Assembly (NCBI GenBank): GCA_048267245.1
Contig: JBLWXV010000001.1
Coordinates: 744,001-808,000, forward strand
DNA length: 64,000 nt
Origin: JBLWXV01 sp048267245
Lineage (GTDB): Bacteria; Bdellovibrionota; Bacteriovoracia; Bacteriovoracales; Bacteriovoracaceae
Direction of reading: 5' to 3'
The notes under the pieces are model-generated. The model had not been told where the DNA came from and ran no database searches. It saw only the letters and a program-made list of their open reading frames with translations. Within the stretch, counting starts at the first letter, position 1. The number at the start of each line of letters is the position of its first letter. Made by a program: the position numbers and the translations under genes. This document shows positions 43,347 through 51,758 of the stretch, one piece after another.

Positions 43347-44603
43347 ATTCGTCTCGTTAATTAGATCAGTGTAGTACTTTAGCCAAAACTCTCTTGCAAA
43401 TGTTCTAAATTCCCCCGTGCTATCAAAGCTTTTCATAAGCTTTGCCACCTGATTGTCATTCATAAAGTAGGACAGTCTAGGCTCACCCTTGGCGTCTTTT
43501 GATAAGCGAATATCCTTTGGACTCGCCTTGAAAAATATTGCATTTTCGCGAATGCCAATTGGGTAGAGCCATTTATTTTGAGCAAAGAGTCCTTGATTTT
43601 GAGGTAGAAGAAGTTCTGCTTCAACCCAGACAGCAGCTACTCCCCAGGCGCCATGGCGGCTGGCCTCACCTAGACTGGTATAGAGTTGAATAAAGAGAGA
43701 GGTATCCTCCATCTCATTTTGTTCTTTAACTAAGTCAACTAAACTTGCTAGAGGCTTGAGTTTAAAAGTGCCTTCTTTGATCGCTTCGGCCACGATCGGC
43801 GCACTCTGATCTGACTCCTGCACAGGGTAGAACATGAGAATTCGAGCAGGAATTTTACTCATCCTGGCTTCGAGCATCATACCGAGATAGCGCTCAAAAG
43901 ATGGATTGAGTTCTCTTGTTTGAGTAAAGTTTTTTATTCTCTCCTGCTCGTCTCCTTGAAGCCAACTTCTCGTGAGTTCACTCCAAGTTGTCATCGGCTT
44001 GCCATTTAACTCAACTCTCTTATTTCTCTCAAAGCGCCTCCATTTGGCGGTAAGGCCGAGAATACTTCTAAGAGCGGGCAAGTAGGTATTGGGATAATAG
44101 TCGTCTAGTAGAGTTGCGGCAGGTTGAAAATCGATATTTTTAATTCTTCGCTTTACATGCTCTTCGATAGCATCAATATCTCCTAGAAGAACCCGTGAGA
44201 AAAAGTCGAGTCCTTGTTCAGGTGAATCGGCAAAAGTGAAGAGGGAGTCAAGAAACTCTTTGAGAATTAAGCTCTCTGCTCCCAGCGCCGGATAGGTGCT
44301 ATTTTTAATAACCTGAAAGGTGAGTTTGCCATCACTACTCATCTCCCAATTGTTGGTAATCATAAAGGCGACATCGGTTGGAAGCTTCTCTAATTGATAA
44401 CTAAGAGAGTAGGACTTTTGATCAGGACTTACTTCGTTATAGGTGGATTCAAACTCAAGCTTTGGCACTTTGAGATAATCTCTTAAGAGTGCCTGACTAG
44501 AAGAATAATCTCTATCAATGAGTTGGGGGGCACTTGCGCAGCCCCCGGCAATCAAAGATAAGCATAGTAGTAGGTGAATGAGGGTGATGGGGAGAACTTT
44601 CAT
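43341..44603 (-). CDS. exported lipoprotein of unknown function, 420 aa
   Basis: Third gene of the lipoprotein operon. Signal peptide with lipobox AGGC (Cys about 22), then a mixed alpha/beta region with a beta-rich segment (about 50-105) and a long helical C-terminal part. I do not recognise a family. A short block, GAESLILKEFLDSLF, is faintly like GSAEVRAFLTELF in the 561-aa protein, so the two N-terminal domains may be distantly related. The ATG at 44603 is favoured over a GTG three bases upstream. It starts nine bases after the preceding stop, so it is co-translated. It lacks the FRG/FPDE region of its partners and might be a partner or immunity-like factor; that is a guess. Confidence 0.85.
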   Translation of the reverse strand: MKVLPITLIHLLLCLSLIAGGCASAPQLIDRDYSSSQALLRDYLKVPKLEFESTYNEVSPDQKSYSLSYQLEKLPTDVAFMITNNWEMSSDGKLTFQVIKNSTYPALGAESLILKEFLDSLFTFADSPEQGLDFFSRVLLGDIDAIEEHVKRRIKNIDFQPAATLLDDYYPNTYLPALRSILGLTAKWRRFERNKRVELNGKPMTTWSELTRSWLQGDEQERIKNFTQTRELNPSFERYLGMMLEARMSKIPARILMFYPVQESDQSAPIVAEAIKEGTFKLKPLASLVDLVKEQNEMEDTSLFIQLYTSLGEASRHGAWGVAAVWVEAELLLPQNQGLFAQNKWLYPIGIRENAIFFKASPKDIRLSKDAKGEPRLSYFMNDNQVAKLMKSFDSTGEFRTFAREFWLKYYTDLINETNL

Positions 44604-44612
44604 CACCCCATC

Positions 44613-46298
44613 TTAATTCAAATCAACTGACTTTTTAAAGAAGAGCTCGATAATGTTTGTGCATTTCGATACTTTTTCTGGAGCCTTGACCACGGGAACC
44701 TCCATCTCAACCTCAGCAAGTACGCTGGGAGTGTCTTTGCCTTTGCCAAAGAGGCCCTTAAAGCTCTTGTACATTTTTGAGAGGATTCCTGGTTTTTTCT
44801 CAGCATTCTTTGGTAGCTCAATTTTAGTTTCGATATTGTGGACACTTCCCTGTTCCGTCATCTTCTTGGCTTCATCCATGAAGGATTGGGTGAGTTTTAC
44901 ACCCTTTTCCGTACCATACAAGTTGGTCAAAATGTGGCGCAAGCGCTGGCTAAAGAATGTTCCGGCAGTGTGATTGCTGTGCTGAAAAGTATTAAAAACG
45001 CCAACCATTTCGTCTGGGAAGGTCACGAGTGTTCCTAGGTACTCAATTTCCCTGTCATACGCACTGGCAAAGTTTGCATAGGTCATGCGCGGATCGAGTA
45101 GAAGAGCGACCATTTTATTTTTTCCAAATGACTGCGCAGTAGAAATACGTGGAGTGTAGCTAAGAAACGGGCTTCCCGCCGGATTTATTGAGTGCTGAAA
45201 CATCATCGTACTAATGCGCGAACTCTCTGTGAACTCATTGGATTTTGAAATCTTATTTTGAGTGATCACTTTGCCATACATCGTTTCAAGTGAGCGCAAG
45301 CGACGATTCCAGGTTCCCTGATTCTTAGTAAGGATGGAGGACATGAGAAAGGATGAGCCTGCCTCCTCAGAAGCCTCTCGACTTAAGAATTTGCCATTTT
45401 CAATAGCTGGATATGTCATATCTCCATCAATACCTCTAAATACGAGCATTCTCTCCTCAAGAGGAAGGGGGTTTGCCATGTATTTAAGGTTTTCTTCCCA
45501 AAAGATTCTCTCCATTGGTGCCATTTTCTCCCAAGGGAGATACTTGCTAATTAGGTCAGCCGTCTCAGCGCGCTTTCCTGCTGCCACTAGTCCTCGAAGT
45601 TGGTCCATATCTCCGAGGCGATCAAGCGCTGTCAGAGTAGCTTTTCTCTCTTTTTCCTCTGTTCGAATGGCCTTCTTTTGTGACTCAAGCAATTCGCCTA
45701 TCGACTCACTTAAAGAGTCGAACTCTTGTGTTCTCATCTCCACATATGCATGGTCGTACACACCACTCTGGGTCAGAGTTGCGAGAGCGGCCTTTCTAAT
45801 TTTTAAAAAGTTATCATAGGCAACGGCATCGCCAAGCTCTGCATTAAGTGAAGCTTCGAAGACATCATAGACAGAATTAAAGTAAGAATTCTTAAAGAGT
45901 TCGGTTAAAAATGCACGTACTTCAGCAGAGCCCGCAGCATCATCAGAAGCTCCTTGAGCTTGATTAATGATGAGCTTTAATTGATTGGTTGCTTCATCCA
46001 TTTCAAAGCGAACTTTATAGCTTACCCCTTCACTCATTTCCGGAGAAGTTTCAAGTACAATGCTTATATTTGACTTAACTGTCCTTTTTTCTCGAATTTC
46101 GCTTTCAAGACTCTGAAGGAAGTATTTATCAAGCTTCTGAGCATTAGTTCCCGAGCCTCCCGTATCCTTGAACTCGAGAATACTTGTTAAGGGCGCCGCT
46201 GCTCCCTCTTCGGAACTGGGAGTTCTTTGCACATAGTTTGAAGTGCAAGATAGGAGCAGAAAGCAGGTTAGAGTCGCAAGCACTGTGCTTATTTTCAT
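44613..46298 (-). CDS. exported lipoprotein with ADP-ribosyltransferase-like domain, 561 aa
   Basis: Signal peptide with lipobox LLSC (Cys18), a beta-rich N-terminal region (about 75-115), and a helical stretch (about 195-250). A domain shared with the 1297-aa protein follows, beginning at LISKYLPWEKM. Within it, FRG (Arg288), SPFLSYT (376-382) and FPDEM (Glu430) fall in the order of the Arg-Ser-Glu residues of ADP-ribosyltransferases. After it comes a Lys-rich amphipathic segment (about 502-522, ILSKMYKSFKGLFGKGK) and a final Cys-containing tail (KCTNIIELFF). The second Ser of the usual motif is Tyr, so activity is uncertain. ATGA overlap with the upstream gene shows translational coupling. 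Confidence 0.85.
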   Translation of the reverse strand: MKISTVLATLTCFLLLSCTSNYVQRTPSSEEGAAAPLTSILEFKDTGGSGTNAQKLDKYFLQSLESEIREKRTVKSNISIVLETSPEMSEGVSYKVRFEMDEATNQLKLIINQAQGASDDAAGSAEVRAFLTELFKNSYFNSVYDVFEASLNAELGDAVAYDNFLKIRKAALATLTQSGVYDHAYVEMRTQEFDSLSESIGELLESQKKAIRTEEKERKATLTALDRLGDMDQLRGLVAAGKRAETADLISKYLPWEKMAPMERIFWEENLKYMANPLPLEERMLVFRGIDGDMTYPAIENGKFLSREASEEAGSSFLMSSILTKNQGTWNRRLRSLETMYGKVITQNKISKSNEFTESSRISTMMFQHSINPAGSPFLSYTPRISTAQSFGKNKMVALLLDPRMTYANFASAYDREIEYLGTLVTFPDEMVGVFNTFQHSNHTAGTFFSQRLRHILTNLYGTEKGVKLTQSFMDEAKKMTEQGSVHNIETKIELPKNAEKKPGILSKMYKSFKGLFGKGKDTPSVLAEVEMEVPVVKAPEKVSKCTNIIELFFKKSVDLN

Positions 46299-49200
46299 AG
46301 TGTGTTCTCAATAAAGTGAGTCATTATTCCTTGGCAAGTTTCTGGGACATTATTCTTTGTGAGTGAGCCCGCTTCAATGAGCGACCACCATGTACGCGTT
46401 TCAGTTAGGCGATCTAGCGAAGCACTATTAATCTCTTTAGTCTCAATATTTCTGCCAAGCTTTGCTTTCACGTCATCTTTGAAATCAGCAACTTCTTCAG
46501 TTCCCTGGGCCACGTGTATGATTTCATCTGGAAATACGATAAGAGGGATGAGTTTTTCAAACTCGCGGTAATCAGAGACTAGATTTCCAAAGAAGCGATC
46601 ATTTGGCATATGTAAGGCCGCAATCGCAGATTCATCACCATAGCCTTTGAAGTTATTGGCAATGCTTAAGACCGATGACGAGATAAAGGGCGAGCCAAGT
46701 GGCTCATGGGAGTGACCTTTGAGAGAATTCACTAGAGAGCCCACTTCAAAAGGAATACTCTTTCTGGCCTTGCCATTTAGTTTATCGCGATAGGTCTTAA
46801 GTGATCTCAAGCGTCTTGTGTAGTTACCTTGATTCTTATTGAGCATTGAGGACATGAGAAACCAACCACCATCGGTTGATCTTCTAATATTGTCTCCTTC
46901 TAAGCCTCTAAAAAGCAGAGTCTTATTCTGGGCCGAGACTTGGGAAGCAGGGCGCTTAATGGCATCAATCCAAGTTTTCCAAGCACTTATTTCTGTGGGC
47001 TCCATATCTTCCCAAGGAAGAAAACTTGAAATTAACTCTGATACTTTAGCGCGATCATTGCGAGCGATGTAGTCGTCAAGCTTATCAGCGGCAGCTTCAA
47101 GGTTCTTTTGTAGACCCTTCCACTGAGCGGCGAAATTCTTTCTGACTTTATTTTCGGCCTTCACGGCTTTTTGAATTGCTTGTAGATTCTTGGCAGCGTG
47201 TTCACTTCTAGCATCCAGGTAAGAGGCGGCTTCACTGGAGAGTTCTCCGCGTGAACTTAAAATGGCGCGCATATTTTCTTGGACATGCACTTCTGCAGCA
47301 AGAAGCTGTGATTCACTTCGCTTGGATCCCTTAATGGCCCCCTGACTGACACTCGCAAAGTAGAGGGGGTGCTTAAAGAATGACTTAGGGTTTGAGTTAT
47401 AGCTATCTGGTGTAATTTGATTGAGGTGAGCAAGCTCTTCAAGAATGACGAGTGGTTTAGACCAACCTTCATGAGTCATGCGCACTTCAAGTACAATACC
47501 TTCTGTTTCTGAGAACACTGGTGTAATTTGAGCAAGTCGGCCAGCAGGAAGATCATCGACCATAACTTTTTTAACTTTGCCCATCCAGCGCTCATTATTA
47601 CCCTGCATATTCATTTCGTGATTCAAATTATTGAGTGTTTGATCAAAGAGCTGTCTCATGGAATCGAGATTAATATTTTGAACTTTGCTTGCTAGATCTT
47701 TAGTGCGCTGATCAGGTTCAAAGTAGGCAACCTGGCAAAAATCGCCTGAGCCAATCTCGCACACGTCCGCACTCTTAACAGTCGGAAGGAAGCTGTAGCT
47801 AACAGAGCCTGTTGGTTCATAGACTGACTTCATAAGGCCAATCTTCTTAAAGGCTCTGTCTGCCATAGCGTCAATGAGAAGATCTCTTGTCGGTACACTA
47901 TGAGGAGCAATATTTACGTGCCCTTCAGGGATTGCGCTTCTCAAACTTGCTTCAAAGTTAAACCAACTTCCAATCTTTGAACCAGCACTTCTAAATTTAG
48001 CGAGTGACTCTTCAAGTATTGAGAGCTCTGCCTCAGTTTGGGCCACAAACTTGATTTCTAGACTGTCAGTCTTAGGGTTCCAAGCTCCTTCGACAAAATC
48101 TTGTGGAAGGGAGAGTGCTGGTCTTAGTGAACTCTCTTCATCGAGGTTTAGGTAAATTGCCTCGATAAGTTCGCCGGCTTCGTAGAGTTTCTTCTGGATA
48201 AATTTGTCACTGAATTTATTTGAAGCACTATCTTCGATTGCCTGTCTAATTTGCTGAACACTTGGCTTTTTAGATTCTTTCTCTGCCATTGCATAGACGT
48301 GATAGCGATAGAGAGCATTTTTGTCGCCAAGAGTTTGCTCTAGTACTTTTCTCGCAGCATCCGGAAGAATCTCATCGCTACTTGCAGCAACTTGAGTTGG
48401 AACACCGGCCTTATCTCGTGAGAGAAGTGAACTTAGAAGCTTTTCTAGCGAGCGCTTGCGCTTAGAAGAACTGGCGGTTGCTAGAGTTTCACCTTCACTT
48501 CCCAGGATATCTGAGATGAGAAGATAGATTTCAAGTTTAGCTTTAGGACCTTTAAAAATGTCAGCGAGATAGCTAGTTTCAATCTCCACGGCCTTAATCT
48601 CGCCATGATCAATTGCGTTTGCAAGCCACGTCTTTGATTCTTGGAAGGGCGAAGAGACGTGATCCACGGCCCCACCCTTGACAGCGCCAGCAACACTCAT
48701 CGGTGATTTATTCACTGCTGGGTTTTTAATCATGCTTGAAGGCGTATATCCATTAGCGGCAACTTGACCAGCGCTCACCTTTTCTGGAACGTAGAGGTCG
48801 CCAACTTTAAGACCTGAGTCTGGTAGGGCACCGGCCGTTCCCATGTAGGTGATATTGTCTTGGCCGAGTTCATTGAGAGCGCGAGAGATGGGAACAACTT
48901 CGTCGCCCCAAACGTTAGAGACTAGTCTCCATCGAATTTCCTCTCCGTTCTTATTTTTAAAAACGAGGTCGCTTAGGGTGAGGAGGTTATCTTCGTAGTT
49001 AAAATCTTTAAATGAACTTAGGTTCTTACCAGCGACAAGCTGATTGAGTTCATCGCGTAGAGCGGCTTCACTCTTTTGAATGATAGATTTGTTGGCCATG
49101 ATATCGGTTGGGCCAATGTCATCTTTAGAAAAGAGTGCGAAGAGCTTCTCTCTTTCTTTCGCGTCTAACTTTGATAAAAGTGAGGGATTTGAATCCTTGG

Positions 49201-50188
49201 CATAGGCTAGCTTGTTGAAGCCCTCAAAGACAGAAAATAGACCTTGTATCGCGCCCAACTGACCCATAACCACGCGCTTTGGCTCTGGTAGGTGTTCGAG
49301 CATCGTCTTATACTTTGCTGTTGTTCTACGGTGATACTCTTCGATATTTCCACGCACCACAATTTGGTTAGTGAGTTCACCACCCGAGTAGTTTTCAAGA
49401 TTGAAGTGGTAGAGCATGTGCTCAAGTCGATCGACCCCACCGATATTTGTTATGGCGAGTCTTGGGGCAGCTTCTCCCGGGTACTGAACGAGAAAGATTT
49501 TATTATAATTTCTCGCCATCGGGCGGATTTCATCGAGAACTTCGGCGCCATTTTGTTTAATCACATGGAGAAAGTCTCTTGAGTCACCGAGGTGAAATTC
49601 AACTGTTCTTCCGCTCTCAGTCGCTTCCCAGAAAGCCGCGCGGGTAGTTCTGTCAGAGATGTACTTTCCACTATCAAGAGTCATCTCATCTTGAGTCACG
49701 GCCTTGGCCTCTAAAGATTCAGCCGCAGGTGTAGAGCGAACACTCTGCACACTCTCTTCTTCCTCAAAACTAGTCTCTAGTGAGAGACGAGACTCCTTAA
49801 GAGTGAAGGCTTCATTTAGTTTGCGCTTAAGAAAGTTGTAGTCCCACTTGATCGGCTTGCCATCAACTTTGAGATCCGGTCTCATTCTCTTTAAGAGACC
49901 ATCATAATTCATAGCATCGGCTAGTTCCTTTGAACTAAATCCCGCCGCTTCAATTTGATGAGGGGTAATGGCCTGAATGGCCTCAACGACCTCGCGCGAG
50001 GCCTTGCCATCGAGATGGAGCCAGAGATGGGATAAGTAAAAGTGAAAGCGATCTATATGAAGGAGATATTCCAATCTCTCTGTATCCATAGCAGACGCCG
50101 GCAATCGGGCGCGCCCTGAAGTGTAGTAGCTACTACAACTTTGTAGGATCAGTGAGAGGGTGATCGCTAAAATTCGAACAAATCTCAT
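46295..50188 (-). CDS. giant multidomain exported lipoprotein (NP-like, EExxH, ART-like), 1297 aa
   Basis: First gene of the operon. Lipobox LQSC (Cys18). Around 400-545 there is a nucleoside-phosphorylase-like segment: ITYMGTAGALPDSGLKVGDL and VEIETSYLADIF resemble the family's Gly-rich and Met-Glu substrate motifs. At 916-924 LEELAHLNQ, with Glu966 in LLAAEVHVQ, looks like a zincin-type EExxHxxQ site. A coiled helical stretch (about 985-1045) leads to the C-terminal domain shared with the 561-aa protein: FRG (Arg1094), FISSS (1168-1172) and FPDEI (Glu1222), matching the Arg-Ser-Glu order of ADP-ribosyltransferases. The tail ETCQGIMTHF matches its partner. All domain calls are by eye. A secreted or surface toxin-like effector is one reading. 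Confidence 0.85.
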   Translation of the reverse strand: MRFVRILAITLSLILQSCSSYYTSGRARLPASAMDTERLEYLLHIDRFHFYLSHLWLHLDGKASREVVEAIQAITPHQIEAAGFSSKELADAMNYDGLLKRMRPDLKVDGKPIKWDYNFLKRKLNEAFTLKESRLSLETSFEEEESVQSVRSTPAAESLEAKAVTQDEMTLDSGKYISDRTTRAAFWEATESGRTVEFHLGDSRDFLHVIKQNGAEVLDEIRPMARNYNKIFLVQYPGEAAPRLAITNIGGVDRLEHMLYHFNLENYSGGELTNQIVVRGNIEEYHRRTTAKYKTMLEHLPEPKRVVMGQLGAIQGLFSVFEGFNKLAYAKDSNPSLLSKLDAKEREKLFALFSKDDIGPTDIMANKSIIQKSEAALRDELNQLVAGKNLSSFKDFNYEDNLLTLSDLVFKNKNGEEIRWRLVSNVWGDEVVPISRALNELGQDNITYMGTAGALPDSGLKVGDLYVPEKVSAGQVAANGYTPSSMIKNPAVNKSPMSVAGAVKGGAVDHVSSPFQESKTWLANAIDHGEIKAVEIETSYLADIFKGPKAKLEIYLLISDILGSEGETLATASSSKRKRSLEKLLSSLLSRDKAGVPTQVAASSDEILPDAARKVLEQTLGDKNALYRYHVYAMAEKESKKPSVQQIRQAIEDSASNKFSDKFIQKKLYEAGELIEAIYLNLDEESSLRPALSLPQDFVEGAWNPKTDSLEIKFVAQTEAELSILEESLAKFRSAGSKIGSWFNFEASLRSAIPEGHVNIAPHSVPTRDLLIDAMADRAFKKIGLMKSVYEPTGSVSYSFLPTVKSADVCEIGSGDFCQVAYFEPDQRTKDLASKVQNINLDSMRQLFDQTLNNLNHEMNMQGNNERWMGKVKKVMVDDLPAGRLAQITPVFSETEGIVLEVRMTHEGWSKPLVILEELAHLNQITPDSYNSNPKSFFKHPLYFASVSQGAIKGSKRSESQLLAAEVHVQENMRAILSSRGELSSEAASYLDARSEHAAKNLQAIQKAVKAENKVRKNFAAQWKGLQKNLEAAADKLDDYIARNDRAKVSELISSFLPWEDMEPTEISAWKTWIDAIKRPASQVSAQNKTLLFRGLEGDNIRRSTDGGWFLMSSMLNKNQGNYTRRLRSLKTYRDKLNGKARKSIPFEVGSLVNSLKGHSHEPLGSPFISSSVLSIANNFKGYGDESAIAALHMPNDRFFGNLVSDYREFEKLIPLIVFPDEIIHVAQGTEEVADFKDDVKAKLGRNIETKEINSASLDRLTETRTWWSLIEAGSLTKNNVPETCQGIMTHFIENTL

Positions 50189-50302
50189 GTGGCCTCACAT
50201 CTTAGTCACGTTTATCTGCCTGACTCATCGGACGATTTTGCTCAGGAATTGAGGGACATTTTTTAAATCCCGTAATTTCAGTCATTTAAGCTCTGTCCCC
50301 TG

Positions 50303-50331
50303 TTTACGACCCCCTAGAGCCCGCGTAGAAT
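50303..50331 (+). promoter_or_regulatory. candidate promoter of mpl
   Basis: TTTACG (50303-50308), a 17-bp spacer and TAGAAT (50326-50331), about 29 bases before the preferred start. The 166-bp region between mpl and the divergent lipoprotein operon must hold promoters for both; I could not place the minus-strand one. Confidence 0.5.
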
Positions 50332-50360
50332 GGGGAAAGTACTTTTTTGGCAGGATGGTC

Positions 50361-51758
50361 ATGAGCACAAATTACAAATCCCTAGAGGAGCTCTCTAGTG
50401 GCAACTATAAGAAAATCTTCTTCTACCGCATTTGCGGAACCGGAATGGGGGCGGCGGCAACTCTTTTAAAAGAGGCCGGCTATGATGTGGCGGGGGCGGA
50501 TGCAAAATTTTACCCGCCTATGGGCCCTTATCTAAAATCGACTGGGATCTCCTGCCACAACCTAAGTGATGTGAGTGCAGAACTTTTGCGCCAGTATGAT
50601 CTAATTGTTGTGGGCAATGTGGTGCCTAAGAATAGTGAGGACGCCAAAGCTATTGAAGCATCGGGTGTCGACTATTGTTCTTTTCCAGCAGCACTGGGTG
50701 GACTTGTTCTTTCTTCTCGCAATGTCGTTGGAATCGCGGGCACTCATGGAAAGACAACGACTACATATCTCGCTTGCCAGGTTTTTGAAAAACTTGGTTT
50801 TAAGCCAGGTTATTTTATTGGGGGCGTTTTAGAGGGGAGGCCCTCTTCGGTACTTGGGTCAGACTACTTCTTTATTGAGTCTGATGAGTATGACAGTGCG
50901 TACTTTGAGAAGTTTTCAAAATTTAGAAGTTATGAGCTCGATCATATGATTCTCACTTCACTAGAATTTGATCACGCCGACATCTTTAAAAACGAAGCAG
51001 AAATTCTGCAACAATTTGCCAGCGTCATGCCGCGCTTAAAGGGGCAAGTACTGGCCTCAACGGGCTATCAAATGATCGATCAGCTCCAGCATGAATTTCC
51101 TAAACTCCATTGGCATCGCTATAGCGCTTCAGTGGTAGAGGCGAGTGCTAAGGGGAGCCGATTTAAGGTAGAGCACGCTGGCCATACATACGAATTTACG
51201 ACCTCACTTGTAGGAGAGCACAATATCGCCAACCTAACAGGGGTTATTCTCTTTGCACTTAATGAGGGTGTGGAGGCGAGTAGGATCCAAGCTGCCTGCC
51301 AAGATCTTAAAATGGTCAAGCGCCGTCAAGAAGTGCGGGCCAAAATCGGTGAGTGTACTCTCATTGACGATTTCGCCCACCATCCGCGCGCTATTAGGTT
51401 AACGATTGACGCTATTAAAACCCGCTACCCCAATCAAAAAGTAGTGGCCCTCTTTGAACCTAACTCCGCCACTGCCAGAAGTAGCATTTTTCAAAATGAA
51501 TTTACAGAAGCACTTAAAGTTGCTGATGAAGTCTATCTCACCACACTCGCAAGGCCAACTAGTGTTACGGGGACAACAGATCTCGATATCAACAAGATGG
51601 CCAAGGATATAGTGCAAGCGGGCAAGCCATCCGCGGTTTTAAAAGAATTGGGTGAAATTCGCACTCTCATTGAGAGATTCTCTAAAGAGGGGGCAGTCTT
51701 ACTCGTTTTAAGTAACGGGACTTGTCTAGGATTATGGGAATCAGATCTCGTATCTTAA
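50361..51758 (+). CDS. mpl: UDP-N-acetylmuramate:tripeptide ligase (murein peptide recycling)
   Basis: Mur-ligase family enzyme of about 465 aa. It attaches recycled L-Ala-D-Glu-meso-DAP to UDP-MurNAc. The N-terminal domain starts at FYRICGTGMGAAATLLKEAG, the ATP motif is GIAGTHGKTTTTYL, and DDFAHHPRAIRLTIDA and EPNSATARSS mark the C-terminal domain. SLEFDHADIF and DEYDSAYFEKFSKF favour Mpl over MurC. The ATG at 50361 is preferred to 50355 because AGGA sits five bases before it. It overlaps the downstream exported hydrolase by 25 bp, tying recycling to a wall-cutting enzyme. Confidence 0.92.
   Translation: MSTNYKSLEELSSGNYKKIFFYRICGTGMGAAATLLKEAGYDVAGADAKFYPPMGPYLKSTGISCHNLSDVSAELLRQYDLIVVGNVVPKNSEDAKAIEASGVDYCSFPAALGGLVLSSRNVVGIAGTHGKTTTTYLACQVFEKLGFKPGYFIGGVLEGRPSSVLGSDYFFIESDEYDSAYFEKFSKFRSYELDHMILTSLEFDHADIFKNEAEILQQFASVMPRLKGQVLASTGYQMIDQLQHEFPKLHWHRYSASVVEASAKGSRFKVEHAGHTYEFTTSLVGEHNIANLTGVILFALNEGVEASRIQAACQDLKMVKRRQEVRAKIGECTLIDDFAHHPRAIRLTIDAIKTRYPNQKVVALFEPNSATARSSIFQNEFTEALKVADEVYLTTLARPTSVTGTTDLDINKMAKDIVQAGKPSAVLKELGEIRTLIERFSKEGAVLLVLSNGTCLGLWESDLVS

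Noticed and set aside
45334..45819. 161-codon plus-strand frame opposite the 561-aa lipoprotein
   Set aside because: It is Ser/Phe-rich shadow translation. The minus-strand gene has a signal peptide and a paralogue, so it is the real one.
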